Source: Rudanella lutea DSM 19387 (lineage in GTDB: Bacteria > Bacteroidota > Bacteroidia > Cytophagales > Spirosomataceae). Taken from it: a DNA stretch of 64,000 nt. Under the pieces are notes generated by a model. That model ran no database searches, was not told the origin of the DNA, and saw only the letters and a list, made by a program, of their open reading frames with translations. Position numbers and translations under genes: made by a program. The stretch spans positions 2,524,694 through 2,588,693 of the forward strand of contig NZ_KB913013.1 in the NCBI RefSeq assembly GCF_000383955.1, in the 5' to 3' direction. Of this stretch, positions 15,451-24,292 are shown one piece after another (position 1 is the first letter of the stretch; each line of letters begins with the position of its first letter).

Positions 15451-16998
15451 TAAAAACTTGTCCGCTGTCCGTAACGAAAGGGCCATGATAGTCAGGGCCG
15501 GGTTCACGCTGAGGGCACTCGGGAAGATTGAATTATCGCAGATGTACAGGTTGGGCACGTCGAACGACCGGCCATTGGCATCCACCACGGCCCGGTCGGG
15601 GTCGGTACCCATACGGGCCGTGCCAATCACGTGGGCACTCCGCGGAAACGCCCAGACGTTGCGGGCACCGGCAGCCTCCCAAATGGCCCGCATCAGGCCG
15701 TTGGCGTGCGACGTGAGCCGCTCTTCGTTTTCGCCCATCGAGAAAAACACACGCGGCTTGGGCAGGCCACGACCGTCTTTTTCGTCGGAAAGTTCGAGGT
15801 AGTTGTGGGCGTACGGCAGACAATCGCCCAGAATATTGATGCCCGCCACATGATTGTAGCGGCTCATAGCCTCCTGCATGGACGCCCCCCACAAACCGCG
15901 CCCCCGCGCCATCTGACTGGCGTAGGTGACCGGCATTACCCCGATGGACTGCAACAGATAACCGCCCACAAAATCGGCCGGGCCACCCGCACGGTCAGTT
16001 GGCCGGTGGGTATCTTCGGAAATAACAGCGCCCGGTATGCCCCGCCATGGAAACACAGGTTCGTCGAACTCCCCCCAGATTTGCAGGGCTGTATGGGCCA
16101 TCAGATTGCGGCCCACCTGTTGGCTCCGGTTGGCCAGATCATTGAGCAAAAGCAGCCGGGGCGTTTCGACGGCCCCCGCGCACAAAAACACGTGTCGGCA
16201 ACGCTGCCGTTTCTGTACGCCATGCTGCACGTACACCACGCCCGTGATACGCCCCTGACTGTCGCGCTCGAAGTGGGTAACCAGGCACTCGGCCCGCACC
16301 TCGGCCCCGTGCTGAATAGCCAGCGGGATAAACGTCACGTCCATGCTCGCTTTGGCTCCGTTGTTGCAGCCAGCCTGGCAAAAACCGCGATTGGTACAGG
16401 CCGACCGCCACCCGTAACCTTCCTGAAACTGCGGAGCCGACAGAGCCGCGTTGGCCGCCGGTGAGGTACGAATACCCAGCTCCTTACACCCCTTTTCCAT
16501 CAGTCGACCCGCGCCGTTGACCGGCAGAGGGCCATACCGATACGATGTTTTCCGGGCTGGCCCCCAAGGATACGAGGCCGGGCCCGACACGCCCAGAAAC
16601 GACTCCAGCTCGTCGTAGTACGGCTCAATATCGGTATGGTAGTCGAGGGGCCAGTCTTCGCCCACGCCAAAGTCGGTGCGCAACCGGAGGTCGTCGGGTT
16701 GTACACGGGGCGTGTAGGCCGTGTAATGCAGTGTAGAGCCACCCACACCTGTGCCCGAGTTGTTGCGGCCAAATGCGATCGGGTCCTGCCCGGCGCTGAG
16801 CCGTTCGTCGTTCCAGAACAAAAAGTCCTGAGTGCGCTCATCGGTGGCGAAATCGTCGGTAGCTTTCCAGAATTTTCCGGCCTCCAGGGCCACTACGTTC
16901 AGGCCCGCCATAGCCAGCCGGGCCAGCAAGGGGGCGCCCCCCGCGCCGGTGCCAATGACCACGGCGTCGAGGATGTCTTCAGTTGGGTGTGTTTTCAT
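15403..16998 (-). CDS. GMC family FAD oxidoreductase
   Basis: A 531-residue flavoprotein oxidising a sugar or alcohol. The Rossmann FAD-binding motif is VIGTGAGGAPLLARLA (from residue 14) with the Glu of VVALEAG; GTGVGGSTLHYTAY matches the GMC signature region, and SAHVIGTARMGTDP carries the catalytic His. SVNPALTIMALSLRTAD is the usual C-terminal helix. No Tat signal is visible, so it is probably cytoplasmic or exported with a partner. It overlaps the subunit-3-like gene by four bases (ATGA), a pairing known from gluconate/glucose dehydrogenases. The last about 14 residues are encoded by a repeat. Confidence 0.88.
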   Translation of the reverse strand: MKTHPTEDILDAVVIGTGAGGAPLLARLAMAGLNVVALEAGKFWKATDDFATDERTQDFLFWNDERLSAGQDPIAFGRNNSGTGVGGSTLHYTAYTPRVQPDDLRLRTDFGVGEDWPLDYHTDIEPYYDELESFLGVSGPASYPWGPARKTSYRYGPLPVNGAGRLMEKGCKELGIRTSPAANAALSAPQFQEGYGWRSACTNRGFCQAGCNNGAKASMDVTFIPLAIQHGAEVRAECLVTHFERDSQGRITGVVYVQHGVQKRQRCRHVFLCAGAVETPRLLLLNDLANRSQQVGRNLMAHTALQIWGEFDEPVFPWRGIPGAVISEDTHRPTDRAGGPADFVGGYLLQSIGVMPVTYASQMARGRGLWGASMQEAMSRYNHVAGINILGDCLPYAHNYLELSDEKDGRGLPKPRVFFSMGENEERLTSHANGLMRAIWEAAGARNVWAFPRSAHVIGTARMGTDPDRAVVDANGRSFDVPNLYICDNSIFPSALSVNPALTIMALSLRTADKFLKSERVKERGTPTLFH

Positions 16999-17540
16999 TC
17001 CACTCGTTGATCTGCCATTCCGGTATAGCCGATGCGCTGCTGCGCCACCGGGTGACTGTAATACACCTCGACAGCTTCGGCCAGTAATTCTTCAAAAAAC
17101 CGATCCGCAGCAAAGCCAGCCCAGAGATCGCCGGGAGGCTCACCCTGCTGCACGGCCCGCAGTACAGCGTCCTGCTCGTCGGGCGTAATGGTATCAAAAG
17201 AGAGGTTGAAACGCACTTGGGCCGTTTGGTCAATGCCGGCCAGAAAAAGGCGGTACGCATCGCCGTCATTCGGCAAATCATCGTAACGCCAACCATTGGT
17301 ATTTTTCCCGGCCAGCCGTACATCAATAGGGCCAGCCAGATCGATAGCATCGGTTGCTGCCCCAGGAAGCAAGCGGGCGCACACCTGTTGGAGCCGCCCA
17401 AACTCAACGGCCGAAAAAAACTGGGGCTCGGTTACGGGCGGTTCGGCCAGGCGGGTGAGCAACGCTTTGCGCGTAGCCGGGGTTACCCGGTCTGAGCCGA
17501 TCAGGTCGAGCACCGAGTAGGATTGATTCTGATGTTGCAT
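16995..17540 (-). CDS. Gluconate 2-dehydrogenase subunit 3-like protein
   Basis: A 181-residue protein of the family that acts as the small or chaperone-like subunit of membrane gluconate/fructose/glucose dehydrogenases. Visible features: EFGRLQQVCARLLPG near residue 45, ID linking to DVRLAGKNTNGW, and the C-terminal VYYSHPVAQQRIGYTGM. Known members often carry a Tat signal that exports the GMC subunit; none is seen here. The stop overlaps the GMC start by four bases. The third subunit, a multihaem cytochrome c, is missing from the neighbourhood. Confidence 0.85.
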   Translation of the reverse strand: MQHQNQSYSVLDLIGSDRVTPATRKALLTRLAEPPVTEPQFFSAVEFGRLQQVCARLLPGAATDAIDLAGPIDVRLAGKNTNGWRYDDLPNDGDAYRLFLAGIDQTAQVRFNLSFDTITPDEQDAVLRAVQQGEPPGDLWAGFAADRFFEELLAEAVEVYYSHPVAQQRIGYTGMADQRVE

Positions 17541-17545
17541 GGCTC

Positions 17546-18412
17546 CTACCCGAGTTTGCCTCCGGTAACCTCCACCAGACTACCCGTCATGAAGCTCCCG
17601 TCCGACGACGCCAGCAGCACATAAGCAGGGGCCAGTTCTTCGGGCTGTCCGGGTCGGGCCAATGCCACTTCGTACCCGAAGTTCTTTACTTCATCCTGAG
17701 GCATGGTTGCCGGGATATTGGGCGTCCAGACCGGGCCGGGCACCACGGCGTTGACCCGAATTTTGCGCTCGCCCAGCTGAATGGCCAGGGATTTGGTAAA
17801 GGCGTGAATAGCCGCTTTGGTGGCGGTATAATCGACGAGAATGGGGTTTCCTACCAGCCCGACAATACTCCCCGTGTTCACAATGGCATCGCCTTCGGTT
17901 AGGTGGGGTAAGGCTGCCTGCGCCATAAAAAAGTACCCGAAAATATTGGTTTCGAACGTCCGCCGAAGCTGCTCCTCGCTTATGTCTTCCAGCTTTTGTT
18001 GGGCCATCTGGTAAGCGGCATTGTTCACCAGAATATTCAATCCGCCAAACCGCTCCACTGTTTGGCGCACGGCATCCTCGCAAGCCGCTTTTTGCCGGAC
18101 ATCGGCCTGAATCACCAGGCACGGCTGCCCTTTGCTCTCCACCAGGCGCTGGGTGTAGCGGGCATCGTCGGTATTTTCGTTGTAGAGGATCGCCACCTTA
18201 GCACCCTCCATAGCAAACGCAATGGCTACGGCCCGACCAATGCCTGAGTCGGCACCGGTAATGAGGGCTACTTTACCCGCGAGTTTATCCGCTGGTTTAT
18301 AATTGGAGAGGTCGCTGTCAGGCTGCTGATTCATGTCCGACTGCCGGGCGGGGTACGGCAACTTTTGCGCCTTGATTTCGTCCGCAGCGGGGCGGTATTC
18401 CGTATTTTCCAT
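17546..18412 (-). CDS. SDR family oxidoreductase
   Basis: A 288-residue classical short-chain dehydrogenase of the YghA/glucose-1-dehydrogenase-like group, which has an N-terminal extension of about 45 residues before the nucleotide-binding fold. Evidence: cofactor motif ITGADSGIGRAVAIA, NNAAYQ, the catalytic Ser in IVNTGSIVG, and VDYTATKAAIHAFTKSLA with the Tyr-x3-Lys pair. The acidic or basic cofactor selector is not clear. It is the first gene of the seven-gene run, five bases ahead of the subunit-3-like gene. Confidence 0.88.
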   Translation of the reverse strand: MENTEYRPAADEIKAQKLPYPARQSDMNQQPDSDLSNYKPADKLAGKVALITGADSGIGRAVAIAFAMEGAKVAILYNENTDDARYTQRLVESKGQPCLVIQADVRQKAACEDAVRQTVERFGGLNILVNNAAYQMAQQKLEDISEEQLRRTFETNIFGYFFMAQAALPHLTEGDAIVNTGSIVGLVGNPILVDYTATKAAIHAFTKSLAIQLGERKIRVNAVVPGPVWTPNIPATMPQDEVKNFGYEVALARPGQPEELAPAYVLLASSDGSFMTGSLVEVTGGKLG

Positions 18413-18496
18413 GTAGCGTTGAGTGTGTCACTTTCGAAAAAGTAACCTGTACTCTACTACAATTGTTGGAAAAAGCCGACTGTCTGGCTGTGCAGG

Positions 18497-19111
18497 TTAA
18501 TTTTTGAGCCAGCCCGTTACACTCAGGCGCTCGCGGGTAGCAGGCAGCACCTCATGCTCAAGTTTACCGCTTTCAAAACAAACTAACCGCCCCCCAACAG
18601 GTGCAACCTTCAGCGTTTGTTCGGTGCCGTCTTCGGCCGGGAGATACAGCGCCAGTTGGCCGCCATCGGACTCCTGCCAATTGGCGTTGAGATAGCAAAT
18701 TACCGACAGCCGACGGCGCGAATCGGTACGGAACTGATCGAGGTGACGCTTATAAAACGTGCCAGCGGGGTACAGGGCAAAATGGAACTCATAATCGCGC
18801 AAACCGAGGTAGCACGTCCGGTTTACGTACTGCACAAAGGCATCGACCCGGTCCAGAAAGGTCAACTCTTCGGGAGTAGCCTCTGCCCTGTCGAGCCAGT
18901 GAATCTCATCGCCCCGAATCTGCTTTTCGACCGTCGTATGCTGATTTCCGATACCAGCCGCCCGAAACTGACCCTGCTCCCGGCGCTCCCGAAGCCGGGT
19001 GGCCAGCGCCTTCACCTCGTCGGGGGTCAGGAAATCGTCGGCAATGCCGTAACCCTGCTCGAGAATACCGTCGATCAGCGTATCAAACTGGGTTTCCAAT
19101 GCGGTTGTCAT
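18497..19111 (-). CDS. 2OG-Fe(II) oxygenase (prolyl 4-hydroxylase-like)
   Basis: A 204-residue non-haem iron enzyme. The facial triad is readable as His123 and Asp125 in YKRHLDQF and His186 in KLEHEVLP, and Arg195 before LSVTGWLKN is the likely 2-oxoglutarate anchor. The layout FALYPAGTFY then LSVICYLN matches prolyl-4-hydroxylase-type proteins. It probably hydroxylates a protein residue or small molecule. It lies 19 bases downstream of nuoK on the same strand and could be co-transcribed, which is of interest because NuoI has a long Pro-rich tail. Confidence 0.85.
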   Translation of the reverse strand: MTTALETQFDTLIDGILEQGYGIADDFLTPDEVKALATRLRERREQGQFRAAGIGNQHTTVEKQIRGDEIHWLDRAEATPEELTFLDRVDAFVQYVNRTCYLGLRDYEFHFALYPAGTFYKRHLDQFRTDSRRRLSVICYLNANWQESDGGQLALYLPAEDGTEQTLKVAPVGGRLVCFESGKLEHEVLPATRERLSVTGWLKN

Positions 19112-19130
19112 AGGTAAAAAAGAGTTTGGG

Positions 19131-19433
19131 CTACCCTTCCAGATCGTTGATTTCGTCTAACTGAACCGTTCGGTAATGGCGGTAGACCTGCAACACAATG
19201 GCCAGGGCTACGGCGGCTTCGGCGGCTGCCACTACCAGCACAAAGAGGGTCATCATCTGCCCCTGTAAGCGGTCGGGGTCGTATTGACTAAACGCAACCA
19301 GATTCAGATTGGCCGCGTTCAGCATCAGTTCAACGCCCATCAGCACCACAATGGCATGGCGTTTTACGACTACAATGGCCAGTCCAAGGCTAAACAGCAA
19401 AGCGGCTACAATGAGCATCGTGGTTGTTTCCAT
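19131..19433 (-). CDS. nuoK: NADH-quinone oxidoreductase subunit K
   Basis: A 100-residue membrane subunit of complex I with three transmembrane helices, the normal NuoK length. VVLMGVELMLNAANLNLVAF carries the conserved membrane Glu of helix 2, and AAAEAAVALAIVL the Glu of helix 3; both belong to the proton path. It follows nuoJ with a 92-base gap that holds an inverted repeat. Confidence 0.95.
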   Translation of the reverse strand: METTTMLIVAALLFSLGLAIVVVKRHAIVVLMGVELMLNAANLNLVAFSQYDPDRLQGQMMTLFVLVVAAAEAAVALAIVLQVYRHYRTVQLDEINDLEG

Positions 19434-19448
19434 ATCTTTTTAATGGAG

Positions 19449-19513
19449 AATGCATAGTGTATAATGGATACGCTAGTGATGAACGCCTGCCCAAAGCTTA
19501 TACACTATGCATT
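19449..19513. repeat. Inverted repeat between nuoJ and nuoK
   Basis: aatgcatagtgtata (19449-19463) and tatacactatgcatt (19499-19513) are perfect inverted copies of 15 bases with a 35-base loop. The following bases to about 19535 continue in attacattgtacattatacatt-like tokens. It interrupts the complex I genes and could act on relative expression. Confidence 0.65.
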
Positions 19514-19525
19514 ACACATTGTACA

Positions 19526-20044
19526 TTATACATTGTTTGGCTTCGCCAGAAAAGCCGCTCCGATCAGCGCCACCAGCAGGAGAATCCCCGCTATTTCGAA
19601 CGGAATCAGGTATTCAGTCATCAGCTGCCGCCCAATCGTATCGACGGTGGTCTGGTACTTCATCTCGCGGTTCAGCAGAATGAACGAGCCTCGGGTTAGC
19701 ACCTGATACAAGACCGTAAACGTACCACCCGCCAACAGCAACGGCCACAACCACGACCGGTGGTTGGTCAGCACGGCGTTGGGGCGTTGGCTATTTCGAT
19801 GCAGAGGGTCGGCTTTGTGCGTGAGCATTACCCCAAACACAATCAGCACGAGCACCCCGCCCACATAAATCATGATTTGTGCCACAGCCAGAAAATCAGC
19901 ACTGGCGAGTACAAACAAGGCCGCCACGCCCAGCAGGGTCAGCAAGAGAAAAAAAGCCGAATACAGCACGTTTCGGGTCAGCAGAATGGCAACCGCACCG
20001 CCCAGCGCCAGGGCCGAAAACAAGAGGATTACGAGTTGTATCAC
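19526..20044 (-). CDS. nuoJ: NADH-quinone oxidoreductase subunit J
   Basis: A 172-residue five-helix membrane subunit of complex I. LLTLLGVAALFVLASADFLA and QIMIYVGGVLVLIVFGVML match the conserved helices, including the pi-bulge helix 3 region. The start is GTG within the nuoI stop (GTGA overlap), showing tight coupling. C-terminal to helix 4 is a short Lys/Arg-rich loop, as usual. Confidence 0.93.
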   Translation of the reverse strand: MIQLVILLFSALALGGAVAILLTRNVLYSAFFLLLTLLGVAALFVLASADFLAVAQIMIYVGGVLVLIVFGVMLTHKADPLHRNSQRPNAVLTNHRSWLWPLLLAGGTFTVLYQVLTRGSFILLNREMKYQTTVDTIGRQLMTEYLIPFEIAGILLLVALIGAAFLAKPNNV

Positions 20045-21498
20045 GGGTTTTTGGGCTTCATGGTTGGCCGGAACGCGGGCTTGGGCTTCGGTGGCTCAGG
20101 GGCGGCTGGCGGCTCGGCATCCGGTGCAGCATCAGACGGGCCAGACTCGGCCTCTTTCGGGCCTACCGGCTCCGTACTCGCTTCCGGCGCGGTCGACTCA
20201 GATACCGCCGGCTTGGGCTTCATCGTCGGCCGGAACGCAGGTTTGGGCGTGTCCGATTGAGGTGCGGTCGGCGCATCTCCCTCAACACTAGCCGTACCAT
20301 CAACCGGTGCTGGCGTTGCCTCAGTTGGGTCAGTCGGGGCCGATTTCGGTTTCATCGTCGGCCGGAACGCGGGTTTTGGCTTTTGAGCATCTGTTTCCGG
20401 TTGCGAGGCTGCCTCCGCAGGCCCAGCGGTTTGTGGGTCGGCCGGCTTAGGCTTCATCGTGGGCCGGAACGCAGGCTTAGGCGCGGGCGTAGCATCAATG
20501 GGTGACGCTGTCGCTTCGGTTGGATCAGACGCAGCTGGTTTAGGCTTCATCGATGGCCGGAAAGCGGGCTTGGGCGCTGGCGTGTTTTCAGCGGCCGGCT
20601 GCGGCTCCACAGCGGAATCGGCGGGCGTTGCCGGGGGCGTTTTGGCCACCGGTGGCTTCATGCTTGGCCGGAAAGCCGGTTTCGGTTTGGGCGCCGAACC
20701 GTCGGTCGCCGAACCGTCGGCCGCCGGCACCTCGGTTGGTTGAACCGTATGTTCTTTCTGGGTTGCCGGGTCAGTTCCCGATGTAATGATAGCCGGGGAG
20801 GCTTCGGCTGCGGGCCGGTCTACCTCCGAAGGCTGCACATCGGAAGTCTTGGGCTTGGCCGTCGGGCGGAACACCGGCCGGGCCGCTTTGGGTGCTTCGT
20901 CGGATGCGGCCGGGGCTGCTGGCTTACTGGCCTGCTGTGCTTTCTGAGCTGCTTTTTCCTGCACAAACTGCTCATACAGGGTGCGCTTCTCTTCAGCTTG
21001 TTCGGGCGTCAGATTGGCAAAGCCGTAGGTCAGTTTACCCAGCTCAAACTCGCTGTAGTCAAACGTTTTCTCCATCGTCAGACACTCCGTGGGGCACACT
21101 ACCGTGCAAAGTCCACAGTAGCAGCACTTGGCCATGTCGATGTCGAAGGTGGCGGCATACAACCGGATAGGCGACCCATCGGAAGCGCGGCCGACCTCTT
21201 CGGTGGCCTTGATGGCGTCGATGGTGATACAATCGACGGGGCACACCTTGGCACACTTGTCGCAGACAATACAGTCGTCAATTTCGTTGTGCAACCGGTA
21301 GCGGCCATTATCGGGAATCGGAAGCTTCTCGTGCGGATATTGTACCGTTACGAGGCCCGTTTGTTGCTCAAAGTAGTTGTCACTTGCAACAGCCAGCGGC
21401 TTACGGCTTTCCGTAGCTTCGCGCAGGTGCCGGGCCGTAATGCTCAACCCCTTCAGTGTTGTCCGAATTCCGTCTTTTATATCCTGAAAGTACGACAT
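20041..21498 (-). CDS. nuoI: NADH-quinone oxidoreductase subunit I with long repetitive Pro/Lys-rich tail
   Basis: From ATG 21498 (MSYFQDIKDG) this is a 485-residue protein. Residues 1-170 are a normal NuoI with two [4Fe-4S] ferredoxin motifs: Cys76-79-82-86 (CIVCDKCAKVCP) and Cys125-128-131-135 (CCYCGLCTVVCP), part of the electron wire of complex I. A charged helix (about 165-192) leads into about 290 extra residues rich in Pro, Ala, Glu and Thr that carry seven copies of PKPAFRPTMKPK or close variants, the last one ending the protein. Typical NuoI proteins end near residue 165-220. The longer listed frame (to 21552) starts in an unconserved leader. The role of the tail is unknown. Confidence 0.92.
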   Translation of the reverse strand: MSYFQDIKDGIRTTLKGLSITARHLREATESRKPLAVASDNYFEQQTGLVTVQYPHEKLPIPDNGRYRLHNEIDDCIVCDKCAKVCPVDCITIDAIKATEEVGRASDGSPIRLYAATFDIDMAKCCYCGLCTVVCPTECLTMEKTFDYSEFELGKLTYGFANLTPEQAEEKRTLYEQFVQEKAAQKAQQASKPAAPAASDEAPKAARPVFRPTAKPKTSDVQPSEVDRPAAEASPAIITSGTDPATQKEHTVQPTEVPAADGSATDGSAPKPKPAFRPSMKPPVAKTPPATPADSAVEPQPAAENTPAPKPAFRPSMKPKPAASDPTEATASPIDATPAPKPAFRPTMKPKPADPQTAGPAEAASQPETDAQKPKPAFRPTMKPKSAPTDPTEATPAPVDGTASVEGDAPTAPQSDTPKPAFRPTMKPKPAVSESTAPEASTEPVGPKEAESGPSDAAPDAEPPAAPEPPKPKPAFRPTMKPKNP

Positions 21499-21506
21499 TG
21501 TAAGGA

Positions 21507-21642
21507 GTTTATAGTTTATGGTTCTTCGTTTTTGGCCCGCCAACCCCTGCAAAACTCATTGATGACAAAGCGCCTGCAACGGCTTCTTTACCTACCAATC
21601 GGAGCGACATCCACCACAACCAAAAAACCATAAACTACAAAC
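21507..21642. repeat. Inverted repeat upstream of nuoI
   Basis: gtttatagtttatggtt (21507-21523) and aaccataaactacaaac (21626-21642) are inverted copies with one mismatch. They bracket most of the space between the E1 gene and nuoI. The token accataaactac recurs near 61546, so this is likely a genome-wide intergenic repeat family. Confidence 0.55.
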
Positions 21643-21653
21643 CATTCGTTCAC

Positions 21654-24062
21654 TCAATAAAGTGCAGGGAACCGGTTTGGTTCCGCTTCCTGCATGATTT
21701 CGTAAACGATATCGACAACGTCTTCGGCACTTGGCTTTGAATAATAGTCGCCGTCGGAGCCATACGGGGGCCGGTGGGCTTTGGCGCTGAGGGTGCGCGG
21801 AGCCGAATCGAGGTATCGATACGCCTGCTGCCCCTCTACCACCTGCTGCATCATGTAGGCTGTTGCGCCACCCGGAAAATCTTCATCGGCAAACACCACC
21901 CGGTTGGTTTTCCGAATCGACTCGACAATCTGACCCGTCACATCGAACGGCAACAACGACTGTACGTCGATCACCTCAATGCTGATTCCAAACTCTTCGA
22001 GCTGAGCCGCTGCGTCGAGCACAATCCGGCACATCGATCCGTAGGTTACCACGGTTACGTCTGTACCGGGCCGCAGGGTTTCGGGAACCCCGAGCGGCAC
22101 ACAGAACGTATCCAGATTTTGCGGCAGGCGCTCTTTGAGCCGATAGCCGTTGAGGCACTCAACCACCAGGGCGGGGTCGTCGCTTTTGATGAGCGTATTA
22201 TAAAAACCGGCGGCTTGGGTCATGTTACGCGGCACAAGCACGTGCATACCCCGCAGGCTGTTGAGCATAGCGCCCATGGGTGAGCCCGAATGCCAGATAC
22301 CCTCCAGCCGGTGACCGCGCGTCCGCACAATCAAGGGAGCTTTTTGCCCACCCTTAGTCCGATACAGCAACGTAGCCAGGTCGTCGGTCAGGGTAGCCAG
22401 GGCATAAAAGATGTAATCGAAATACTGAATTTCGGTGATGGGTCGGAGGCCACGCATCGCCAGACCAATCCCCTGCCCGATAATGGTTGTCTCGCGAATG
22501 CCCGTGTCGGTAATCCGAAGCTCTCCGTACTTTTCCTGTAAGCCGGCAAACCCCTGGTTTACGTCACCAATATGGCCCACATCCTCTCCCATGGCCACCA
22601 CGCGTGGGTCGCGGCCAAACAGGTTGTCAAAGTAGTGCTGCATCAGCAAATAGCCATCAACCATCGGGCTGTCGTCGGTGTATTCGGGCGCAATGGCCTG
22701 TACCCGCATCGGCGATTCGGGCGATTGGCTGTACAGGTGTGAGCTGAATCGGTCGGCGTTTTCGGCCGACGTCCGCGTGAGCCAGTTTACCAGCGCGGTG
22801 CGGGCCGGGGTGTTTTCGCCCCGTAGCACCCGAAGCGCTTTCTTGACAGCCATGGTTCCGTTGCGGTGCAGCAATGGGGCCGCCTTGCGAAGCTCCTCCC
22901 GAATGCCCATCAGCACCGGCGCTTTAGTATGGTGCCGGGCCGCCTGCTGTATCAGCTCTGAGGCCTCCTCCAGATCAGCCTGCATCGATTGCTGAAACGC
23001 GTTCCAGGCGTCGGTACGGGCTTTCTTTATAACCTGAAGGGCTTCTTTCTCAATCTGCTCCAGCTCCTCGTCGGTGGCATAGCCATTGGCCAGAATCCAG
23101 CCCCGGAACTGTCGGTTGCAATCGTGCTCGGCCTCCCAGGCCAGCCGTTCTTTGCTTTTGTAACGTTCGTGCGAGCCTGACGACGAGTGGCCCTGCGGCT
23201 GGGTTACCTCCTGCACGTGCACCAGCACGGGCACATGTTCCTCACGGCAGGTACGGGCCGCCTGTTGGTAGGTTTCGAGCAGGCCCACATAATCCCAACC
23301 TTTAGCCGTCAAGATATCGAAGCCTTTATCATCGGCGTCGCGTTGAAACCCGGCCAATGCTTTCGAGATGCTCGCTTTGGTGGTCTGATATTCCACGGGC
23401 ACCGAAATACCGTAGCCATCGTCCCAAACTGATACCAGCAAGGGCACCTGCAAAACACCCGCAGCGTTCATCGTTTCCCAGAACATACCCTGCGAGGTAG
23501 AGGCATCGCCAATGGTGGCAAACGTAACCTCGTTGCCCCGGCGCGAAAACCCGTCCATATGTTGCAGGTGTGGGTTATGGCGGTACAGTTTCGAGGCATA
23601 CGCCAGCCCCAGCGAACGGGGAATCTGCCCGGCCGTAGGGGCAATGTCGCAAACTGAATTGTACGAATCGGTTTGGGTGCGCCACAGCCCCTGCTCATCG
23701 AGCCAGCGGGTGGCAAAGTGTCCGTTCATGGATCGCCCGGCCGTGTTAGGGTCATGCTCTACATCAGCATGGGCGTACAATTGCGCAAAAAATTCAGTCC
23801 ATTGCAGCTCGCCGAGGGCCGCCACAAAGGTTTGATCCCGGTAGTAACCCGACCGAAAGTCACCGCGCTGGAAAGCGCGGGCTGCGGCTATCTGGGCCAC
23901 TTCCTTTCCATCTCCGAAGATGCCAAATTTGGCCCGTCCTCCCATCACATCACGCCGACCCAGTAAACTTGCCTGTCGGCTCTCGCAGGCAAGGCGGTAG
24001 TCAGATAGGATTTTTTCACGAGTCAGCATATCTGCTGCGCGTACTTGTTCGTTGGCAATCAC
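21654..24062 (-). CDS. 2-oxoacid dehydrogenase E1 component, fused alpha and beta subunits
   Basis: An 802-residue thiamine-diphosphate enzyme joining both E1 chains of a branched-chain 2-oxoacid (or acetoin/pyruvate-like) dehydrogenase. The alpha half has the cofactor motif GDASTSQGMFWETMN (residues 185-199) and the phosphorylation-loop-like SGSHERYKSKERLAWE. The beta half starts about residue 465 with LMQHYFDNLFGRDPRVVAMG and contains GEDVGHIGDVNQGFAGL and FPGGATAYMMQQV. Fused E1 is common in Bacteroidota. The start is GTG 24062 or ATG 24029 (MLTREK). The lipoyl E2 and E3 partners are not nearby. Confidence 0.9.
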   Translation of the reverse strand: MIANEQVRAADMLTREKILSDYRLACESRQASLLGRRDVMGGRAKFGIFGDGKEVAQIAAARAFQRGDFRSGYYRDQTFVAALGELQWTEFFAQLYAHADVEHDPNTAGRSMNGHFATRWLDEQGLWRTQTDSYNSVCDIAPTAGQIPRSLGLAYASKLYRHNPHLQHMDGFSRRGNEVTFATIGDASTSQGMFWETMNAAGVLQVPLLVSVWDDGYGISVPVEYQTTKASISKALAGFQRDADDKGFDILTAKGWDYVGLLETYQQAARTCREEHVPVLVHVQEVTQPQGHSSSGSHERYKSKERLAWEAEHDCNRQFRGWILANGYATDEELEQIEKEALQVIKKARTDAWNAFQQSMQADLEEASELIQQAARHHTKAPVLMGIREELRKAAPLLHRNGTMAVKKALRVLRGENTPARTALVNWLTRTSAENADRFSSHLYSQSPESPMRVQAIAPEYTDDSPMVDGYLLMQHYFDNLFGRDPRVVAMGEDVGHIGDVNQGFAGLQEKYGELRITDTGIRETTIIGQGIGLAMRGLRPITEIQYFDYIFYALATLTDDLATLLYRTKGGQKAPLIVRTRGHRLEGIWHSGSPMGAMLNSLRGMHVLVPRNMTQAAGFYNTLIKSDDPALVVECLNGYRLKERLPQNLDTFCVPLGVPETLRPGTDVTVVTYGSMCRIVLDAAAQLEEFGISIEVIDVQSLLPFDVTGQIVESIRKTNRVVFADEDFPGGATAYMMQQVVEGQQAYRYLDSAPRTLSAKAHRPPYGSDGDYYSKPSAEDVVDIVYEIMQEAEPNRFPALY

Positions 24063-24292
24063 GGGACGTTTACAGATTAAGCTTGAGTAATTAATTTAGC
24101 TGATGAAGTGCTGACCGTTTCCGCTCAGTGGAAGTAAAAATAAGATAAAACAATTAAGCTTTCAAAAAAACGATTTTATGACTTTCTTTGTTAGACCTTC
24201 GTCTGAGCAAGCTTATTTGGTAAGAATTTTGCTGTACCACACTTTGTAAGGCACAATAACTGAATCTCCAAATCATAATTTACACAAGTCCA

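Noticed and set aside
15631-16464. 277-residue open frame antisense to the GMC gene
   Set aside because: No motif or start signals; contained within a clear flavoprotein gene.
20041-21633. Several open frames antisense to nuoI with GRRAGLG-like repeats
   Set aside because: Their repeats are simply the complement of the coding repeats in the NuoI tail.
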